From Thalassiosira profunda (taxonomy: Eukaryota; Bacillariophyta; Thalassiosirophyceae; Thalassiosirales; Thalassiosiraceae), in the NCBI GenBank assembly GCA_036939355.1, contig JALLAP010000078.1:1-20591 (forward strand): 20,591 nt of DNA. Reading direction: 5' to 3'. Every line of letters starts with the position of its first letter. Position 1 is the stretch's first letter. Position numbers and translations under genes: made by a program. The notes beneath the pieces are model-generated. The model did no database searches. It was given only the letters and a program-made list of their open reading frames with translations, and had not been told where the DNA came from. Positions 17,061 through 20,591 of this stretch are shown here, in pieces.

Positions 17061-17538
17061 TGTTGCTGCGGAGGCCGCCAGGCGAGGGTCGTGGAGGAGG
17101 CGACGACGAAATAATGAGGCGACCGCCTTTGGCGAATTAGGTCTACGGAAATATATCATAAAAATAACGGGTAACAAAATTAGTAAACGTAATCTAGATT
17201 TATATAGACACGTAACGCTACCTAGGGTAGACAGAAAGAGCAACGAACAACAAGAGCAAAGCAACGCGCCCCTGCGGGGCCCTCAATGAGACGTGGCCGC
17301 GCCGCAAGCGGGCGATCACGCGGCGCCCAGGGTGTTCATATATGAAATTCGACGCGAGGCGATTATTTGCAATTGCCGCGTTGGCTTTGGGAGGGAGAGG
17401 AAGGGCTGCAGGTGCAGGGGGTGAGAGACCAACCCCCTCGCCTCCTCCACCAAAGATCCATTGCAAATAGCAGCCGGCGTGGACCTACAGGCGCAACAGC
17501 CCTGAAACAATTGTTGCAGCTCAGATCAAAACTGCAAA
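17061..17538. other. Divergent spacer with AT-rich island and GC hairpin
   Basis: The 478 bp between the V-ATPase subunit F start (minus) and the membrane-protein start (plus) hold an AT-rich island at about 17136-17215 followed by GC-rich sequence. A perfect inverted repeat GCCCC-TGC-GGGGC lies at 17268-17280 and would be in the plus-strand leader or promoter. No tRNA or other gene was recognised. Confidence 0.5.
17199..17206 (-). promoter_or_regulatory. TATA-box candidate for V-ATPase subunit F
   Basis: The minus strand reads CTATATAAATC, a TATATAAA element 139 bp upstream of the start codon, within an AT-rich island (about 17136-17215) that stands out from the GC-rich surroundings. Confidence 0.5.
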
Positions 17539-18321
17539 ATGGGAAGCGAATACGATCAGGTGCACGCAGGCGACAACCCTGTAGAGCAGCAGTCCGACAG
17601 CGAGGACGACGATGACCTCCAACGATACGGAAGTCATGTGTTGGGCTCGCCAAGCGGGCACTCCTCGGGGCAAAATGGATCGTCGCATTCCTCCTCCCAC
17701 ATTATATCTGGGGACGAGGAGGAGGGCGCCGTCAGGGCGAGTGCGCATCATGTGTCCAATGGCAACGATCTTTCCCAACAGCGCAAAATGCCCCATGCCC
17801 GAATAAAGGACACGCTCGAGGGAATGCGGCGCGCCGACCAGGACGCCCAGCGCCAGCGATCCACGCGCCGGTTTCTGGCCATGGCGGAAGGGCACCGCAC
17901 CCCGCAAACGTTCACGCAAACCATCTGCCTCTCTCCGTGGTGCGACTTCTCCCACGGAAAAGGGATGGCGCTCATGCTCGGGTCGCTGTCGCTCTACGTC
18001 CTCGTGGCGGTCACTGGAAAATACAGCGGACACCTCGGGTGGGGACTGGGGACTTCTCTTTCGGGCTTGGGCATCATTATCGTCCGGAGGTTTTGGGTTC
18101 CGCTACAGTGGCTGTTCTGGGGCCAGTTCGCGGAGAGGAGGCAAAAGCGAAACATCCAGCGGTATGACACGCTGCATGGCGACCAACCGGGTTTGGCATT
18201 GCCCGAGCTCAGCAACAATAACTCTGGGCAGAAGGGAGATGGCAGCGAGATCAATGGCTTAGGCGACGACGACGAGACTGGAGATATGTCGTTTGCTCTG
18301 CCGCCACCTCAACTGACATAG
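17539..18321 (+). CDS. Hypothetical membrane protein with two or three hydrophobic segments
   Basis: The 260-residue product is not recognised. Residues 1-140 are hydrophilic: an acidic run SEDDDD (21-26), a Ser/His/Gly-rich stretch (37-58) and a basic Arg/Gln-rich segment (about 84-112). Two hydrophobic segments follow at about 142-160 (GMALMLGSLSLYVLVAVTG) and 164-182, then a Trp-rich amphipathic stretch RFWVPLQWLFWGQF (about 184-197), then a basic cluster RRQKRNIQR and an acidic, Asn/Gly-rich tail. This layout fits a helical hairpin protein with both long termini on the same side, but there is no signal peptide. The ATG at 17539 has A at -3 and G at +4. No introns are needed. Confidence 0.65.
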   Translation: MGSEYDQVHAGDNPVEQQSDSEDDDDLQRYGSHVLGSPSGHSSGQNGSSHSSSHIISGDEEEGAVRASAHHVSNGNDLSQQRKMPHARIKDTLEGMRRADQDAQRQRSTRRFLAMAEGHRTPQTFTQTICLSPWCDFSHGKGMALMLGSLSLYVLVAVTGKYSGHLGWGLGTSLSGLGIIIVRRFWVPLQWLFWGQFAERRQKRNIQRYDTLHGDQPGLALPELSNNNSGQKGDGSEINGLGDDDETGDMSFALPPPQLT

Positions 18322-18744
18322 CAAAAGCCAGGAGAAAATGCTTTGAAGTGCAATCGTCTGAGGAACTTAGACACATCAATCTGGATCAGAGCACTCCGCC
18401 GCAGGGTTGGGGCAACGGAAGCTCTAGCTTATTCAATTGGTACAAGCCTCGACTTTCTCATTCCTGGCAAACAACCTTGAGGTTCAAGACAGAAACCGGA
18501 CGGACCTTCTTCGCCTTGATCAGGATATCTTGACAAACATGCTCACAAAACATGCGTGATCATCGTGGACCTTCTCTAGCAAACATCAAAACAAGGTTGG
18601 GTGCGTGCAACCTGTCAGTTCAAGTGCCGGGCAGGCGGAGAAGATCTTGCCTTCATTCTCTAATGATTCTTGGTCGAGGCGAAAGGGCGCCAGACAGGTC
18701 ACTGGAGCTTCAGTGTGGTCAAACACCTTGAGGGTGCGGGCGGT
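18322..18744. other. Convergent 3' spacer, partly open in frame with the secreted-protein gene
   Basis: These 423 bp lie between the membrane-protein stop and the secreted-protein stop. On the minus strand the frame of the secreted gene stays open after its TAG for 52 more codons, to a TGA at 18586-18588. A 13-bp direct repeat links this part to the end of the gene. The remainder shows nothing recognisable. Confidence 0.6.
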
Positions 18745-18761
18745 CTACTCTTGGTCGAGGC
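18668..18761. repeat. 13-bp direct repeat spanning the 3' end of the secreted-protein gene
   Basis: TCTTGGTCGAGGC occurs at 18668-18680 and again at 18749-18761, 81 bp apart. The second copy encodes the C-terminal Leu-Asp-Gln-Glu of the secreted protein; the first lies after its stop codon in the same frame and also encodes Leu-Asp-Gln-Glu. Confidence 0.8.
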
Positions 18762-19341
18762 AGTAGTGGCAGACCACGGCATGGAATTTATCGTTCAATT
18801 CCTGGCGAAGTTCTGCGTCTTCAAGGTTGAGCGGATCGTTGTCGTGATCATCAGGATGGAAGTGGTCGTTGGTAAGCTTGAACCCACCCGCCTTGCACTT
18901 CTCCTTGGGCTTGTTTTTACCGGGAGGACATTTGAACTGTTTGACCTTCTCCTTCAGCATCCGCCTACCTCCATCTTGCTTAGGAATGAGCACCTCCGTT
19001 TCGATGGGGCAACCGTCTGTGTGGAAGTCGTCGTTCATATCCATAAGACGCCTCCCCTCATCGCAGGCGGCGTAGTGGCAGCCGTTTTCGGGGTGGAAGT
19101 CGTCGTTCACATCCATAAGACGCCTCCCCTCGTCGATGCCGAAGAACAGTACCGCCTCGGTGGGGCAGACTTCTGGGTTGATGCGCTTGGTGGACTTCTT
19201 CTTGTTGCCCTTGGACGAGGGATGGAACTGTTCGTTCGACAGGTTGAACCCCAGACCTCTTTTCACCCCGCCTTCGAGCCTTGACTCGACTGTCACCGCG
19301 AATAGCAGCAACAAGATAACCGAGAGGAGGAGGTGGATCAT
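18745..19341 (-). CDS. Secreted Cys/His-rich protein with FH and GRRLM repeats
   Basis: The 198-residue product begins with a clear signal peptide (MIHLLLSVILLLLFAVTVES, cleavage probably near 20-21). The mature part carries five copies of an N-[DE]-x-F-H motif: LSNEQFHP (34-41), VNDDFHP (78-84), MNDDFHT (102-108), LTNDHFHP (156-163) and LNDKFHA (182-188). Two of these run into a CHY tripeptide (88-90, 191-193). DEGRRLMD occurs twice and DGGRRML once. There are eight cysteines (59, 88, 93, 111, 138, 149, 191, 194) and a basic segment 44-54. I recognise no family. An extracellular or cell-surface protein is inferred; paired Asp/His near Cys could bind metal, but that is speculation. The ATG at 19341 was chosen because it starts the signal peptide; the frame is open upstream without another ATG. 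Confidence 0.72.
   Translation of the reverse strand: MIHLLLSVILLLLFAVTVESRLEGGVKRGLGFNLSNEQFHPSSKGNKKKSTKRINPEVCPTEAVLFFGIDEGRRLMDVNDDFHPENGCHYAACDEGRRLMDMNDDFHTDGCPIETEVLIPKQDGGRRMLKEKVKQFKCPPGKNKPKEKCKAGGFKLTNDHFHPDDHDNDPLNLEDAELRQELNDKFHAVVCHYCLDQE
19021..19135 (-). repeat. Two 43-bp direct repeats, 72-bp period
   Basis: Units at 19021-19063 and 19093-19135 match at 41 of 43 positions and encode DEGRRLMD(M/V)NDDFH. One difference is synonymous (GAT/GAC) and one changes Met to Val. The 24-codon period and high DNA identity suggest a recent in-frame duplication inside the secreted-protein gene. Confidence 0.95.
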
Positions 19342-19742
19342 ATTGGTATCGATGCGGGTGATCTTGCGATTGATTGACTTCTCTGTGTGCTTTTTTATGA
19401 GCACACTATCCCAGGTGCACGGAGGAGACTCTGGTTGGGGTTCTGAAAAAGTGAGTGGACGGGATTGCGATGGTGTCTGGGATCTGGGATGTCATCCTGC
19501 GAACACTCGTCAGCAGCGCTCTTGTGCGCCCGTGAATACTTAAGAGAGCGTGTAAATGGTTCTCACAAGAGGGACAACGATACCAAAGCTGAGGGCAGCA
19601 GAGTCTCAGTGCCAAGCGAAGACGAGAATCCCAGTGTCTGCCTGGCGACCGATCCCACAAGCAAGTCAAACTTGCACGTCAAGCATAGTACATGTCAAGG
19701 ACGAACAAAGAGATCCTCACGGCAAACCAACACCTTTCCACC
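19342..19742. other. Divergent spacer between the two secreted-protein genes
   Basis: This 401-bp interval holds the start regions of both secretory genes. Besides the inverted repeat at 19385-19406 it has a weak TATA-like TACTTAAG at about 19533-19540 on the plus strand. An in-frame upstream ATG for the plus-strand gene is at 19692. No further gene was recognised. Confidence 0.5.
19385..19406 (-). promoter_or_regulatory. Inverted repeat enclosing a TATA-like A/T run
   Basis: GTGTGC (19385-19390) and GCACAC (19401-19406) form a perfect 6-bp inverted repeat around a 10-nt centre that reads TCATAAAAAA on the minus strand. It lies 44-65 bp upstream of the secreted-protein start codon, a plausible TATA position for a short leader. 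The function is inferred only from location. Confidence 0.4.
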
Positions 19743-20441
19743 ATGGTCGTTTCCAAACAGATATTCCTCCTGGGCATTCTCCAGGGTCTTGCCGCAGTTG
19801 CTCAGTCGCGGTTCGGCGGCAGGACGAGTATTCATCGATTGCTTGGCAGGTGGACATTCGATGAACCGTGCATCGCCGGGCCAGTACTCTATGAGGACCC
19901 GGCTGAAGGGTCGTCTCTCTACGATGAAGATCTACGGCAGTTCCACAGAATCAATGTAAGTGTAAGAACGGTGATTTCGACAGCATTTGATACAACATCA
20001 GCTAGCTGACGGCTGTTTCTTCCTTCCTGGTCCCAGGGCCGTATGTACGAAGACGAGGCCCTCACTCTACCCACCACGGTGTCTTCTGATGTGATCTGTG
20101 ACGTCATCGCTCCCGAGCACGTGATTTGCAACTACTACATGATCGATGATACCGCCGGAGTCTTTTCTCTCTTCAGTGGAATTGCCAAGCTTGATTTCTC
20201 CGGAGCAGAGGACGAAAGCCCGAGAAGCAGAAGCCGTGGAAGTAAGAGTGGGAAGAGTCACGGCAGTCGAGGAGAACAAGTCGCCACGCCGGTCGGGACG
20301 GGTCGATTCGTCTACCAAGGGGGCTCAGACCTACATGCCGGCATTCTTGGCAGGGTCAGTACCACGTACGGAACAAACCTCATCGAGCACGACTTTTGCG
20401 TCCAGGGTTCCACTTACGATCACATCATCCCTCCACTCTGA
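19743..20441 (+). CDS. Secreted protein, weakly dirigent/allene-oxide-cyclase-like
   Basis: Exons 19743-19955 and 20037-20441 flank an 81-nt intron (AAT|GTAAGT...TCCCAG|GGC, phase 0); the product has 205 residues. A signal peptide is evident (MVVSKQIFLLGILQGLAAVAQS). The mature protein has four cysteines (43, 92, 102, 192), a beta-rich pattern with HVICNYYMIDDTAGVF (99-114), a Ser/Arg/Gly/Lys low-complexity loop (131-149) and PVGTGRFVYQGGSDLHAG (156-173). The Cys-Asn-Tyr strand and the later Gly-Thr-Gly-x-Phe turn are reminiscent of the beta-barrel of dirigent and allene oxide cyclase proteins, but this is a faint resemblance and function is not assigned. The ATG at 19743 sits in a near-ideal context (CCACCATGG) right before the signal peptide; an in-frame ATG at 19692 would add 17 residues and bury it. 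Confidence 0.75.
19956..20036 (+). other. Intron of the dirigent-like secreted-protein gene
   Basis: An 81-nt intron with perfect GTAAGT donor and a pyrimidine-rich acceptor TTCCTTCCTGGTCCCAG. It joins RQFHRIN to GRMYEDEAL in phase 0. Read unspliced, the exon 1 frame stops at 20009. Confidence 0.9.
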
Positions 20442-20554
20442 TGTGCATCGAAGCAAAGCTAGGTCATCACCGTTTGGAGTGGTATCCACCGCCAACCACC
20501 CATAAGAACTCAATCTAACTAGGTATGCATTCCTAAGGTTATATTTATTACGGT

Positions 20555-20590
20555 CCCAGTTTTTGTCCCAGACCCAGTTTTTGTACCAGA
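20555..20590. repeat. 18-bp tandem repeat at the window edge
   Basis: CCCAGTTTTTGTCCCAGA (20555-20572) is followed directly by CCCAGTTTTTGTACCAGA (20573-20590), identical at 17 of 18 positions. The window ends one base later, so the array length is unknown. It lies 114 bp after the last stop codon. Confidence 0.85.
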
Positions 20591-20591
20591 T

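Noticed and set aside
2692..17466. Palindrome TTGCAA near several starts (2692, 11565, 12236, 12251, 12302, 17367, 17461)
   Set aside because: The same hexamer also occurs many times inside coding sequence of the karyopherin and exportin genes, so it is simply frequent here.
18480..18650. GGTTCAAG and AGTTCAAGT strings resembling a tRNA T-arm
   Set aside because: The flanking bases do not pair into a T stem and no acceptor, D or anticodon arm can be drawn.
1..20591. CRISPR arrays, insertion sequences, prophage or bacterial operons
   Set aside because: No spaced repeats, transposase, or Shine-Dalgarno-linked genes; the introns and protein families are eukaryotic.

Overview
This is a compact nuclear segment of a eukaryotic microbe. 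It has spliced genes with canonical GT-AG introns of 40-302 nt, gaps of 60-480 bp, genes alternating between strands, and wholly eukaryotic protein families: exportin-4, a beta-karyopherin, UTP14, CFAP20, V-ATPase subunit F and a VPS4-type AAA ATPase. The first gene carries the plant/algal-type CCCH zinc-finger layout, CFAP20 implies a lineage with cilia or flagellated stages, and the right end holds two lineage-specific secreted proteins. A protist alga such as a stramenopile (for example a centric diatom) is my best guess, but this is inference from gene content and style, with no marker gene to prove it.

Layout. 30-725 (+) CCCH zinc-finger protein, possibly cut by the left edge. 1003-2589 (-) two-exon VPS4/meiotic-clade AAA ATPase with a cysteine cluster near its C-terminus. 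2874-3982 (-) CFAP20, whose first 18 codons sit in a tiny separate exon. 4199-6916 (+) UTP14 of the small-subunit processome, divergent from CFAP20 across 216 bp. 6977-11489 (-) a very large transportin-3/importin-13-like karyopherin with a 40-nt intron, ending 60 bp from UTP14. 11689-12083 (-) a tentative small spliced gene. 12348-16232 (+) exportin-4. 16404-17060 (-) V-ATPase subunit F in three exons, its start codon being the last codon of exon 1. 17539-18321 (+) an unrecognised membrane protein. 18745-19341 (-) a secreted Cys/His-rich repeat protein. 19743-20441 (+) a second secreted protein, two exons. The window ends inside an 18-bp tandem repeat.

The genes are not an operon or one pathway. 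Several serve nuclear or ribosomal housekeeping (UTP14 for 18S rRNA processing, two nuclear transport receptors head to head), beside membrane ATPase functions (VPS4-like remodelling, vacuolar proton pump). The last 2 kb is different: two divergent secretory genes of low conservation, with internal repeats and a possible recent C-terminal change. The items most worth a second look are the cysteine cluster in the VPS4-like protein, the acidic insert in CFAP20, the FH-repeat secreted protein and the cryptic gene between the karyopherins.
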